NCBI GenBank assembly: GCA_934569225.1
Contig: CAKTKC010000010.1
Coordinates: 1 to 64,000 of the forward strand
Reading direction: 5' to 3'
DNA from: an uncultured Oscillospiraceae bacterium
GTDB lineage: Bacteria; Bacillota; Clostridia; Oscillospirales; Oscillospiraceae
DNA: 64,000 nt
Part shown: piece by piece, positions 32,120 through 41,158 of the stretch
Layout: each line of letters begins with the position of its first letter
How positions within the stretch are numbered: position 1 is the stretch's first letter
Program-made: the position numbers and the translations under genes
Notes under the pieces: generated by a model
What the model was told of the DNA's origin: nothing
What the model saw: the letters and a program-made list of their open reading frames with translations, nothing else
The model's database searches: none

Positions 32120-34847
32120 CCTGATGAAACGAATTTCCGCGCTCCTGCTGTGTCTGCTTCTCGTTCTCAGCCTGCCGGTAACGGCGCTGGCCGCAGAAAC
32201 GTCAGAAACTGAGAAGACGCAAGCCGCCGAGAAAGGAACGACTCTGCGTGTCTTCCGGCGGCAGCAGTTTCTGGAACTTGCGGAAAACTGCCGCCTGGAC
32301 AGCTACAGCCGGAACTTGAGTGTGGTTCTGCTGACGGATATTGACCTTACAGGCGTAGATTTTGCAGGGATTCCCATTTTCTGCGGCAATTTTGACGGCA
32401 ACGGTCACACCATCTCCGGCCTCAGCATCACGCAGGACGGCTCCAACATGGGACTTTTCCGCTATGTTGACGCTTCCGCGCTCATTCAGAACCTCACGGT
32501 CTTGGGAGAAATCATCCCCGACGGGAGCCGCAGCGCCGTAGGCGGCATTGCCGGACACAATGCCGGTAAAATCCAGAACTGCTTCTTTGACGGCACGGTT
32601 TCCGGCTCGGATGACGTGGGCGGCATCGCCGGCATCAACGCCATCACCGGTATCATCGACGGCTGCCATTCCAAAGGCGTCATCACCGGCGACCACCGGG
32701 TCGGTGGCGTCGTGGGAAATAACCTTGGCGTTATCCGCAGCTGCAACAACCGCTCTGCGGTCAACACCACCGCCGAGGAAAATCAGGTCAAGCTTTCCGA
32801 CATTTCCCTCAGCACCATCACTGGAAGCGAATCCGTCAGCACCGTAACGGACATCGGCGGTATCGCCGGTACCAGCAGCGGCGTCATCCGCCAGAGCAAA
32901 AACCGTGGCAACGTGGGCTATCAGCACATGGGCTACAACGTCGGCGGCATTGCCGGAACCCAGACCGGGTATCTCTACAAATGTGAAAACTTTGCTCAGG
33001 TTTATGGCCGCAAGGAAGTGGGCGGCATCGTCGGCCAGATGGAGCCGACCACCTTCATCGAGTACACCGAGGACACAATGCAGATCCTCCAGTCCCAGCT
33101 TGGCACCGTAAGCAATCTGACGGGACAGGCGTTCTCCACCATTCAGGACGGCAATTCGGACATGGGCGTTCAGGTGGACGACCTCTACAATTCCCTCGTG
33201 GATGCCAAGGACGCTCTGGATACCCTGCTGCCCAACGGGGATGACCCCTATCCCCCCGACCGGGACACCATCGACGCGGCCATCAACAACGCCAACAGCA
33301 GCCTTGCCGCCGCCGGTTCCTCTCTGTACGCCATCATGGATTCCGTCAACGACACGGCGGATTCCCTCAGCCGCATCATGCGCTCCATTGCCGGGCAAAT
33401 CAGCGCCATGAGCGCCACCGTTGGCAACGCCTCCCAGAATCTGGGCGGCACCATTGAGGACATTTCCGACCGGGACACCGCAGAAATTCTCTCCGGCAAG
33501 GTGGAAAAATGCACCAATTCCGGTGCGGTTCTGGGCGACCTGAACGCAGGCGGCGTCGTGGGTGCCATCGCCTATGAAAACCGCCTGGACCCGGAGAACG
33601 ATCTGCAAATCGGCGGGGACAACTCCATGAACTTCGACACCCAGCTGCGCGCCGTGATCCTCGGCTGTGAAAACAGCGGACGCGTTACGGTGAAGCGCCA
33701 GAACGTGGGCGGCATCGTGGGCTGGATGGCACTGGGACTTACGAAGGACTGTCTCAGCACCGGCAGCATTGACGCGGAGGATGCCGACTATGTAGGCGGC
33801 GTCGTGGGCAAGAGCAGCGGCTATGTCCGCCAGTGCAGCGCCAAGGCCGACATTACCGGAAACGCCTATGTGGGCGGCATCGCGGGCGAGGGGCTTACCG
33901 TCACCGACTGCCGCAGCATGGTGCAGCTCACCGGCTCCGAGAAGACCGGCGCGGTTCTGGGTATGCGGGGTGAACGCACCGGATTCCTCAAGGACAATAC
34001 CGACGACAGCGAGAAGACTGACGAAGAAACCGTCACCGGGAACTACTACTTTACCGTCGGCTCCGACATCGGCGCCATTGACGGCGTCAGTTATGCTGAC
34101 ACCGCTCAGCCCCTTTCTCACGACGATTTTGTCACGCTGGAAGGGCTTGACCCGATCTTCAAAGTCATTTCCGTCCGCTTCGTCTATGACGACGGTATGA
34201 TGCACACCGTCACCCTCACCCCCGGTGAGGCGCTGTCTCCCAGCAGCATTCCCAAGCTGCCCGAAAAGACCGGCTATGTCGGCCATTGGGACGGCCTTGC
34301 GGACGCCGACCTGTCCGACATCCGCTTTGATATTTCCTTCCAGGCGGTGTACACCCCGGAATGGGAAACGGTACAGAGCGAAGCGCTTGGCGAAAGCAAT
34401 CTGCCCACGCTGCTGGCACAGGGTCAGTTCTCCAGTGATGCCGTCATCCAGCTGAGCAGGATGGGAAAGGGCCCCGCTCCGGGCGTACACGATAAATTCC
34501 TGGAGGGCTACGCCTTTACTCTCCCCGCCGGGACTGCCGATACGCTGCGCTATTTGCCGCAGGCCCAGCAGGAAAACGTCCGGGTCATGGTGCAGGGCGC
34601 GGACGGAAGCTGGCGGGAGGTTTCCCACACGAAGGACGGCAGCTATCTGGTCTTTGCCATCGAGGATGGCGACCAGAGCTTCTGCCTGATCGGGTCAATG
34701 GAAAAAGCAGTCTCCTGGGAACCCGCCGCCATCGCCGGAGGCGCAGCCGTGGTCGTACTGCTGGCGGTCATTCTTCTGCTTTGCCGTCACCGCAAAAAGA
34801 AAAAAGCCGCAAAGGCGGAAGCTTCTGCCGCAAACGAAAACACCTGA
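32112..34847 (+). CDS. GLUG-repeat surface protein, C-terminally anchored
   Basis: 911 aa. Signal peptide (MKRISALLLCLLLVLSLPVT, then ALAAE). From about residue 90 there are repeated GLUG-type units (GGIAGHNAGKIQNCFFDGTV; VGGIAGTQTGYLYKCENFAQ; VGGIVGQMEP; VGGIVGWMALGLTKDCLSTG), which form a beta-helix. A helical, low-complexity insert (about 330-450) interrupts them. Then comes a Big/InlB-like region (about 690-760), and finally a single transmembrane helix (about 873-893) with a Lys-rich cytoplasmic tail and no LPXTG motif. The ATG at 32112 follows GAAGGAG and overlaps the MMPL gene. Likely a cell-surface adhesin or scaffold handled together with the MMPL protein; that link is inferred from coupling. 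Confidence 0.85.
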   Translation: MRNLMKRISALLLCLLLVLSLPVTALAAETSETEKTQAAEKGTTLRVFRRQQFLELAENCRLDSYSRNLSVVLLTDIDLTGVDFAGIPIFCGNFDGNGHTISGLSITQDGSNMGLFRYVDASALIQNLTVLGEIIPDGSRSAVGGIAGHNAGKIQNCFFDGTVSGSDDVGGIAGINAITGIIDGCHSKGVITGDHRVGGVVGNNLGVIRSCNNRSAVNTTAEENQVKLSDISLSTITGSESVSTVTDIGGIAGTSSGVIRQSKNRGNVGYQHMGYNVGGIAGTQTGYLYKCENFAQVYGRKEVGGIVGQMEPTTFIEYTEDTMQILQSQLGTVSNLTGQAFSTIQDGNSDMGVQVDDLYNSLVDAKDALDTLLPNGDDPYPPDRDTIDAAINNANSSLAAAGSSLYAIMDSVNDTADSLSRIMRSIAGQISAMSATVGNASQNLGGTIEDISDRDTAEILSGKVEKCTNSGAVLGDLNAGGVVGAIAYENRLDPENDLQIGGDNSMNFDTQLRAVILGCENSGRVTVKRQNVGGIVGWMALGLTKDCLSTGSIDAEDADYVGGVVGKSSGYVRQCSAKADITGNAYVGGIAGEGLTVTDCRSMVQLTGSEKTGAVLGMRGERTGFLKDNTDDSEKTDEETVTGNYYFTVGSDIGAIDGVSYADTAQPLSHDDFVTLEGLDPIFKVISVRFVYDDGMMHTVTLTPGEALSPSSIPKLPEKTGYVGHWDGLADADLSDIRFDISFQAVYTPEWETVQSEALGESNLPTLLAQGQFSSDAVIQLSRMGKGPAPGVHDKFLEGYAFTLPAGTADTLRYLPQAQQENVRVMVQGADGSWREVSHTKDGSYLVFAIEDGDQSFCLIGSMEKAVSWEPAAIAGGAAVVVLLAVILLLCRHRKKKKAAKAEASAANENT

Positions 34848-34852
34848 CTTTC

Positions 34853-34892
34853 GGGTCGGTCACCATTTTCTGGTGGCCGACCCATTCTTTTT
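34853..34892 (+). terminator. terminator of the MMPL/GLUG operon
   Basis: A 13-bp stem with one G-U pair (34853-34865 with 34871-34883), followed by ATTC and five T residues. Confidence 0.9.
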
Positions 34893-34948
34893 GTAAAGAA
34901 ACGGTTAAATTTCTCCATTCATTCACACTTTGTTTACAACACATTTGC

Positions 34949-34954
34949 TATAAT
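34949..34954 (+). promoter_or_regulatory. extended -10 promoter of the activase gene
   Basis: TGCTATAAT, a perfect -10 with the TG extension, about 55 bp before the start of the large activase-like gene. The -35 region is poor, as is common with extended -10 promoters. Confidence 0.55.
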
Positions 34955-35009
34955 ACGGAATACCTTTTTGTGTAATTATAACAAAACTCAGAGGATGGAG
35001 AGACAGACC

Positions 35010-38000
35010 ATGATTACATATCGCGCCGGTATCGACATCGGCTCAACCACCGTCAAGCTTGTGCTGCTGGACGAAAACGGAGAAATCCTGTTTGGACAGT
35101 ACCGCCGCCACTGCGCCCATACCCAGCAGACACTGCGGCAGCTCCTTGCCGAAGCGCGGGAACAGGTCGGCCCCTGCCTTTTGCAGGTGAAGATCACAGG
35201 CTCCGGCTCCATCAATCTCGGCAAGGCCATGGGCATCGGCTTCGTGCAGGAGGTAGTGGCTGTCGCTTCCGCATTGCAGGCCGTCGCGCCCCAGACCGAT
35301 GTGGCCATTGAGCTGGGCGGTGAGGACGCCAAAATCATTTATTTCCGGGGCGGACTGGATGAGCGGATGAACGGCGTCTGCGCAGGCGGCACCGGCTCCT
35401 TCATCGACCAGATGGCCTCCCTGCTCCAGACCGACGCCGCCGGACTGAACGCACAGGCCGAGCACTATCAGGAAATCTATCCCATTGCCGCCCGCTGCGG
35501 CGTGTTTGCGAAAACCGATATTCAGCCCCTCATCAACGAGGGCGCGACCACCGCCGACCTGGCCGCATCCATTTTTCAGGCCGTGGTCAATCAGACCATC
35601 TCCGGCCTTGCCTGCGGCAAGCCCATCCGGGGCTGTGTCGCGTTCCTGGGCGGACCTCTGCACTTCCTGCCCGAGCTGAAAAAGGCCTTTATCCGAACCC
35701 TGAAGCTCACCCCCGAGACCACCGTCGACCCGGAGAATTCCCATCTGTTCGCCGCCATGGGCGCGGCGCTGGAATCCGGCGACGCCGAAGCCGTCAGCAT
35801 GGACGGCCTGATCGACCGGTTGGACAAGGGCGTGGAAATGGCCTTTGAATTAAAGCGCCTTGACCCCCTGTTTGCCACCCGGGAAGACCATCAGGCGTTC
35901 TGCGCCCGGCACAGCAAGGCCGTTGTCCGCCGGGAGAGCCTGTCCGGGTATCGGGGTGACTGCTTCCTCGGCATCGACGCCGGTTCCACCACCACGAAGG
36001 TGGCGCTCATCGGCAGCGACGGTCAGCTTCTCTTCTCCTACTACGCCAACAATCAGGGCAATCCCATCCGCACCGCCATGGAGGCCATGGCACGGCTCCG
36101 GGAAGAGCTGCCCGAGGGCGCGCACATCGCCCGTTCCTGCTCCACGGGCTACGGAGAATCCCTCCTGAAATCCGCTTTCTGCTTAGACGAGGGCGAGGTG
36201 GAGACCATCGCCCACTGCACCGCCGCCGCGTTTTTTGACCCGGAGGTGGACTGCGTGCTGGACATCGGCGGGCAGGACATGAAGTGCGTCAAGCTGAAAA
36301 ACGGCAGCGTAGACACCATATTGCTGAACGAAGCCTGCTCCTCCGGCTGCGGCTCCTTCATCGAGAACTTCGCCAATTCCCTGGGCTACAGCGCCGAGGG
36401 CTTTGCCAAAGAGGCGCTGTTCGCCAAAAATCCCATCGACCTTGGCACCCGATGCACCGTGTTCATGAATTCCAACGTCAAGCAGGCGCAAAAAGAGGGC
36501 GCTACGGTGCAGGATATCTCCGCGGGACTTGCCTACTCCGTCATCAAGAACGCCCTTTACAAGGTCATCAAGCTGGCCGACCCCGCCGACCTGGGCAAAC
36601 ACATCGTGGTGCAGGGCGGCACCTTCTACAACCAGGCGGTGCTTCGCGCCTTTGAGAAAATCGCCGGTGTGGAGGCTACCTGCCCCGACATTTCCGGCAT
36701 TATGGGTGCCTTCGGTGCGGCGCTGGTAGCGCGGGAACGCTATCACGGTCAGGAAAGCACTACCCTTCCCCTGAACGACATCCTGAATCTGACCTACACC
36801 ACCTCCACCACCCGCTGCGGCGGCTGCTCCAACCGGTGTATGCTGACCATCAACAAATTCCCCGGCGGACGCCGCCACGTCACCGGCAACCGATGCGAAA
36901 AGGGTCTGGGCGGCGCGGGAACCGGGCGGAAAGGTCCCAACGTGATGGCCTATAAGCTGAACCGGATGTTCGACTATCCCCCGCTGGAAAATCCCATCCG
37001 GGGCGTCATCGGCATCCCCAGAGTGCTGAATATGTACGAAAACTACCCCTTCTGGGCAACATTCTTCCGGGAACTGGGCTTCCGGGTAGTCCTCTCCCCC
37101 AAGTCCAACCGGAAAATCTACGAGCTGGGCATGGAGTCCATCCCCTCGGAATCCGAGTGCTACCCCGCCAAACTCTCTCACGGCCACGTCCAGTGGCTCA
37201 TCAATGAAGGCGTCAAGACCATTTTCCACCCCTGCGTGTTCTACGAGCATCAGGAGACCCCCGGCGCGCAGAATCACTACAACTGCCCCATCGTGGTCTC
37301 CTACCCGGAGAATCTGAAAAACAACGTGGAAGCCGTCGCCGACGGCGAAGTCCGCTACATCCGCCCCTTCCTCGCCTTCACCAGCGAGAAAATCGCCGCC
37401 GACCGGCTGGCCGCCCTGTGCAAGGAAGAATGGGGCATCGGCGCCAAAGAAGTCCGCGCTGCCGTCCACAAGGCATGGGAAGAACAGCAGCACGCTAAGG
37501 CCGACGTCCGGGCGGAGGGGCAAAAGGCGCTGCAATGGATGGCGGAAAATCACGCCCGGGGCATCGTTCTCGCGGGCAGGCCCTACCACATCGACCCTGA
37601 GATCAACCACGGCATTCCGGAAATGATTGCCTCCTACGATCTCGCCGTCCTCACCGAGGACTGCCTGCCCATCGATTTCACCCCCGAACGCCCCCTCCGG
37701 GTCAACGACCAGTGGGTCTACCATTCCCGGCTGTACAGCGCGGCGGAATTTGTACGGAATCGGGAGGATCTGGAGCTGATCCAGCTGAATTCCTTCGGCT
37801 GCGGTCTGGACGCTGTCACCACCGATCAGGTGTGCGAAATTCTGGAGGGCAGCAACAAGCTCTACACCGTCCTGAAAATCGACGAGGTAAACAATCTGGG
37901 CGCTGCCCGTATCCGCATCCGCAGTCTGCTTGCCGCCATGAACCAGCGTCAGGCGCGGGGCATCCGCCCCCAGCCCAAGCCCGCCGCTTATCACCGGTCG

Positions 38001-39251
38001 GAGTTCACCAAGGAAATGTACCAATCCGGCTACACCATCCTCGCCCCCCAGATGAGCCCCATTCACTTTGACCTGCTGGAGCCGATCTTCAAAAAGTACG
38101 GCTATCACATCGAAGTGCTTGCCAACGACAACCGCGCCGCCATCGACATGGGGCTGAAATTCGTGAACAACGACGCCTGCTTCCCCTCCATCACCGTGGT
38201 GGGGCAGATCATGGACGCGGTGCTTTCCGGGAAATACGATACGGACAAGCTGGCCGTGATGATGACCCAGACCGGCGGCTGCTGCCGGGCGAGCAACTAC
38301 GTGGGCTTCATCCGCCGGGCGCTGGACAAGGCGGGACTGGGGCATATCCCGGTCATCTCCCTGAACGCCAACGGCATGGAGACCAACGAGGGCTTCAAGC
38401 TCTCCCCCGGCCTTCTGTTCACCGCCCTGCGGGGCGTGGTCTACGGCGACCTGTTCATGCGTTGCCTGTACCGGGTACGTCCCTACGAGAAGGAGAAGGG
38501 CTCCGCAAACGCCCTTCATCAGAAATGGCTGGAAATCGCCATCGATTCTCTGGTGAACAGCAAGAGCAAGTGGTCGTACAAGGCGGTTTGCAGCGGCATT
38601 GTGGAAGCCTTTGATGCACTCCCCATTGACGAGACTCTGCACAAGCCCAGAGTCGGCGTGGTGGGCGAGATTCTGGTCAAGTACATGCCTCTCGCCAACA
38701 ACCATCTGGTCGATCTGCTGGAAGCCGAGGGAGCGGAGGCCGTGGTGCCTGACCTGATGGATTTCCTGAACTACTGCGTGTACAATGGCGATTACAAGCA
38801 TGAATTCTTAGGCGCGGGCTGGACAAGCGCCGCCACGGCAAAGCTCGGCGTGGACACCATCCGCCTGATTCGCAAGCCCGCCCTGGACGCGCTGGAAAAG
38901 AGCCGCCGATTTGAGCCGCCCATGCCCATTGAGCAGGTGGCGGAGCTGGCAAAGCCCTTCCTCTCCATCGGCAACCAGTACGGCGAAGGGTGGTTCCTCA
39001 CGGGAGAAATGGCGGAGCTGGTTCTCTCCGGCACGCCCAACATTGTGTGCATCCAGCCCTTCGCGTGCCTGCCCAACCACGTTGTGGGTAAGGGCGTCAT
39101 CAAGGCGCTGAAAAAGGCCTATCCCCAGTCCAACATCGTAGCCGTGGACTACGACCCCGGCGCGTCGGAGGTCAATCAGCTCAACCGCATCAAGCTGATG
39201 CTGTCCACCGCGAAAAAGCGTCTGGCCGAGGAAGAAGCCGCCGCAGTATAA
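35010..39251 (+). CDS. giant 2-hydroxyacyl-CoA dehydratase activase-like protein
   Basis: 1413 aa. Two BadF/BcrA-type ASKHA ATPase domains in tandem begin at about residues 4 (YRAGIDIGSTTVKLVLLD) and 320 (FLGIDAGSTTTKVALIG). Each has the conserved GGxD/Exxx region: ELGGEDAKIIYF in the first and DIGGQDMKCVKL in the second. CxxCxxxC-type cysteines (TTRCGGCSNRCML, about 600) follow, then a DUF2229 region and a C-terminal half resembling the HgdB-type dehydratase subunit. Related enzymes use ATP to inject a low-potential electron into a dehydratase. The physiological substrate of this fused class is unknown. The ATG at 35010 follows GGAGAG; an in-frame ATG at 34995 has poorer spacing. Confidence 0.88.
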   Translation: MITYRAGIDIGSTTVKLVLLDENGEILFGQYRRHCAHTQQTLRQLLAEAREQVGPCLLQVKITGSGSINLGKAMGIGFVQEVVAVASALQAVAPQTDVAIELGGEDAKIIYFRGGLDERMNGVCAGGTGSFIDQMASLLQTDAAGLNAQAEHYQEIYPIAARCGVFAKTDIQPLINEGATTADLAASIFQAVVNQTISGLACGKPIRGCVAFLGGPLHFLPELKKAFIRTLKLTPETTVDPENSHLFAAMGAALESGDAEAVSMDGLIDRLDKGVEMAFELKRLDPLFATREDHQAFCARHSKAVVRRESLSGYRGDCFLGIDAGSTTTKVALIGSDGQLLFSYYANNQGNPIRTAMEAMARLREELPEGAHIARSCSTGYGESLLKSAFCLDEGEVETIAHCTAAAFFDPEVDCVLDIGGQDMKCVKLKNGSVDTILLNEACSSGCGSFIENFANSLGYSAEGFAKEALFAKNPIDLGTRCTVFMNSNVKQAQKEGATVQDISAGLAYSVIKNALYKVIKLADPADLGKHIVVQGGTFYNQAVLRAFEKIAGVEATCPDISGIMGAFGAALVARERYHGQESTTLPLNDILNLTYTTSTTRCGGCSNRCMLTINKFPGGRRHVTGNRCEKGLGGAGTGRKGPNVMAYKLNRMFDYPPLENPIRGVIGIPRVLNMYENYPFWATFFRELGFRVVLSPKSNRKIYELGMESIPSESECYPAKLSHGHVQWLINEGVKTIFHPCVFYEHQETPGAQNHYNCPIVVSYPENLKNNVEAVADGEVRYIRPFLAFTSEKIAADRLAALCKEEWGIGAKEVRAAVHKAWEEQQHAKADVRAEGQKALQWMAENHARGIVLAGRPYHIDPEINHGIPEMIASYDLAVLTEDCLPIDFTPERPLRVNDQWVYHSRLYSAAEFVRNREDLELIQLNSFGCGLDAVTTDQVCEILEGSNKLYTVLKIDEVNNLGAARIRIRSLLAAMNQRQARGIRPQPKPAAYHRSEFTKEMYQSGYTILAPQMSPIHFDLLEPIFKKYGYHIEVLANDNRAAIDMGLKFVNNDACFPSITVVGQIMDAVLSGKYDTDKLAVMMTQTGGCCRASNYVGFIRRALDKAGLGHIPVISLNANGMETNEGFKLSPGLLFTALRGVVYGDLFMRCLYRVRPYEKEKGSANALHQKWLEIAIDSLVNSKSKWSYKAVCSGIVEAFDALPIDETLHKPRVGVVGEILVKYMPLANNHLVDLLEAEGAEAVVPDLMDFLNYCVYNGDYKHEFLGAGWTSAATAKLGVDTIRLIRKPALDALEKSRRFEPPMPIEQVAELAKPFLSIGNQYGEGWFLTGEMAELVLSGTPNIVCIQPFACLPNHVVGKGVIKALKKAYPQSNIVAVDYDPGASEVNQLNRIKLMLSTAKKRLAEEEAAAV

Positions 39252-39258
39252 GTTTAAG

Positions 39259-39288
39259 GCAGGACACCGAATTGGTGTCCTGCATTTT
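39259..39288 (+). terminator. terminator of the activase gene
   Basis: A perfect 10-bp stem (39259-39268 with 39274-39283), followed by ATTTTG. It lies between the activase gene and the convergent anti-sigma gene. Confidence 0.8.
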
Positions 39289-39290
39289 GC

Positions 39291-40454
39291 TTATTCAAAA
39301 GGAACATAGTAATACGGCTTACTCACCCGTTTGCCCTGATCGTTCAGTTCGCTGCCGTTGTAGAAGCTCACGCCTGCGATCTGTTCCGGGTCGAGAACCA
39401 TGTTCAGGGTATGCTCGATGCACGTGTACGTGTGGCTGTCAGCATCCCAGGAACCGCTGCCGTCGCCGTAAGGCCGGATGTCGGTTCCGTCTTTTAAGCG
39501 GATGCTCGCCGGGGTCGGCGACCAGCCCGTTTTCTCCGTAAAATCAACATCGTCCGTATATTCATCCCCCAGCCGGAAGGCGAACCTCATGCTGTACTGG
39601 CCGATTTCCGCCTCAAGGAGTGTTACGTCCCACTGTTCTCCGACCTTGGCGTTGGGCGTCCACTTTTTCGGTGCCTCCGTGGTGCCTTCCAGCGTCCAGC
39701 GCAGCTCCCAGTTGCCGGGGGTAGTCATGATATCCTCGTCTTCAAACTTCTCGCCCTGAATTCCGAAGCCGGTGAAGGTCACGGCCATTTCTTTTCCGAA
39801 CAGGCTCTCATCCGGAGAGAATGCAAAATCGATGCTGAATTCAATGCTTCCGTCGGCCAGCTGATAGTCCAGAAGCAGCTGTTGGTCTTCTCCCACCCGG
39901 GGAACCGGCTGGCCGTTCTTGACATATGTGGGATTGTGGTCGGCATCCCAGAGCACACCGTCAAAAAACTGAGCGCCCCAACTCATGGGCATCACTTCTC
40001 CATCCACCCGGTAGTCCCACCATGCCCAGGGCGCCTGCCCTTCTTCCAGCTGTAAACCCTCAATGCGGAAAATGGCTCTGCAGCCGTACTGATCCATCAG
40101 CGTCTGGGCGAGGGTGACGGTAATGCCGTTGTCCGTTGCGGAAACGGCTTCCTTTTTCCCGTTCTTCGTCTCGGTGGGGGTCACGGACAGGCCGCTCTTC
40201 TCCGCCTGCTTTTTGACCTGCTCGGAGATCTGCGCAGTGCCGCCGGTGTTTCCGTACTGCATGGTCGCCGTCCAGCGGGTGATGGCTGCCGCCGCCGTCA
40301 TGGTGGCCATAATCAGCGCCGCCGCCAGAATGAGCAGCAACTTTTTCTTGCCGAAGCCCCTTGCTTTTCCCTTTCCGAATGTTCCGAATTCCGATTCCTC
40401 GATCAGTTCCGCATCCAGATTCTGAATGCCCTGCAGCATATCCTTGCCTGTCAT
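39291..40454 (-). CDS. putative anti-sigma factor, DUF4179-like
   Basis: 387 aa. A cytoplasmic N-terminus of about 45 residues (TGKDMLQGIQNLDAELIEES) precedes one transmembrane helix (about 46-66, LLLILAAALIMATMTAAAAI). The outer part has the DUF4179-like pattern found in ECF-associated anti-sigma proteins of Firmicutes. The ATG at 40454 overlaps the sigma stop (ATGA) and follows GGAGGG; the frame is open for 80 more codons upstream inside the sigma gene, but that is another reading frame's shadow. Presumably it holds the sigma at the membrane until an envelope signal arrives. Confidence 0.82.
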   Translation of the reverse strand: MTGKDMLQGIQNLDAELIEESEFGTFGKGKARGFGKKKLLLILAAALIMATMTAAAAITRWTATMQYGNTGGTAQISEQVKKQAEKSGLSVTPTETKNGKKEAVSATDNGITVTLAQTLMDQYGCRAIFRIEGLQLEEGQAPWAWWDYRVDGEVMPMSWGAQFFDGVLWDADHNPTYVKNGQPVPRVGEDQQLLLDYQLADGSIEFSIDFAFSPDESLFGKEMAVTFTGFGIQGEKFEDEDIMTTPGNWELRWTLEGTTEAPKKWTPNAKVGEQWDVTLLEAEIGQYSMRFAFRLGDEYTDDVDFTEKTGWSPTPASIRLKDGTDIRPYGDGSGSWDADSHTYTCIEHTLNMVLDPEQIAGVSFYNGSELNDQGKRVSKPYYYVPFE

Positions 40455-41005
40455 ACCTGAAAACCCTCCTTTTTTAAGTAAACCGCCAACTTTTCCCGCA
40501 TCCGGGACAGCCGCATCAGCACGGCGCTCTGGCTGATCTCGTAGCGCAGAGCAATTTCGCTGACGCTGTCGCCGAACCAGTACCGCCGGACGAAGATCAT
40601 CCGGTTGTCCGCCGTCTGCCTCCATAGAAAGCTGCCCACCAACCGGCTGATCTCGGCGCTTCTCACATCCGTTTCCTGCCACTGGCCGGGGATACATTCC
40701 TCCATCTCCTGGGTCAGCGCAACGACCTCGGCCTTGCGCTTTGCCGCGTTGTTCCAGTCCAGCCGGTCAAAGGCGAAGTGGCGGCAGATTTTTGCGAGAT
40801 AGGCAAAAAAGTGAACCGGTTTCGTGGGAGGAATGGTGTCCCACGCCTTGAAGTAGGTGTCATTGACACACTCCTGGGCGTCCTCCCTGCTTCCCACAAT
40901 ATTTTCTGACAGCCTTGTGAGCTTCGCGCCATACCGGTCGTCCGTCTGCCGGATGGCGTCTTCGTTTCGGGTGAAGAACAGCTGTATGATTTGTTCATCA
41001 TTCAT
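40451..41005 (-). CDS. ECF-type RNA polymerase sigma factor
   Basis: 184 aa. Region 2 covers about residues 5-75 (RLSENIVGSREDAQECVNDT, YFKAWDTIPP) and region 4 about 120-175, ending in a helix-turn-helix (VSEIALRYEISQSAVLMRLS). It is organised like the pair at 6812-8943, with a four-base overlap into the anti-sigma gene. The linker between regions 2 and 4 is short and there is no extra C-terminal domain. The ATG at 41005 follows GGAGGTG. Confidence 0.93.
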   Translation of the reverse strand: MNDEQIIQLFFTRNEDAIRQTDDRYGAKLTRLSENIVGSREDAQECVNDTYFKAWDTIPPTKPVHFFAYLAKICRHFAFDRLDWNNAAKRKAEVVALTQEMEECIPGQWQETDVRSAEISRLVGSFLWRQTADNRMIFVRRYWFGDSVSEIALRYEISQSAVLMRLSRMREKLAVYLKKEGFQV

Positions 41006-41060
41006 TCAACGCACCTCCTGTGTTTTGTCCTTCACCCTGATAGAAGGATTTTCAACTCAA

Positions 41061-41089
41061 AACCTAACACATTTCGCCGAAATTCTCAA
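41061..41089 (-). promoter_or_regulatory. candidate promoter of the second sigma operon
   Basis: Minus strand: TTGAGA (41084-41089), 17-bp spacer, TAGGTT (41061-41066). A moderate match; the sigma may also read its own promoter. Confidence 0.4.
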
Positions 41090-41108
41090 GATTTTCTTTG
41101 TGGACGCG

Positions 41109-41136
41109 AAAAGGCGGCGTGGCCGAAGCCACGCCG
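41109..41136 (-). terminator. terminator of the aminotransferase gene
   Basis: A perfect 9-bp stem (41115-41123 with 41128-41136, loop of 4), followed on the minus strand by GCC and four T residues. Confidence 0.7.
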
Positions 41137-41158
41137 TCCTGCAAAAATTCAGACATAT

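Noticed and set aside
32202..34628. 808-codon antisense frame opposite the GLUG protein gene
   Set aside because: It results from repeated codon patterns in the GLUG repeats; no independent start signal.
36183..38801. 872-codon open frame opposite the activase gene
   Set aside because: Antisense shadow with the same low-information composition. No ribosome binding site or promoter is associated with it.
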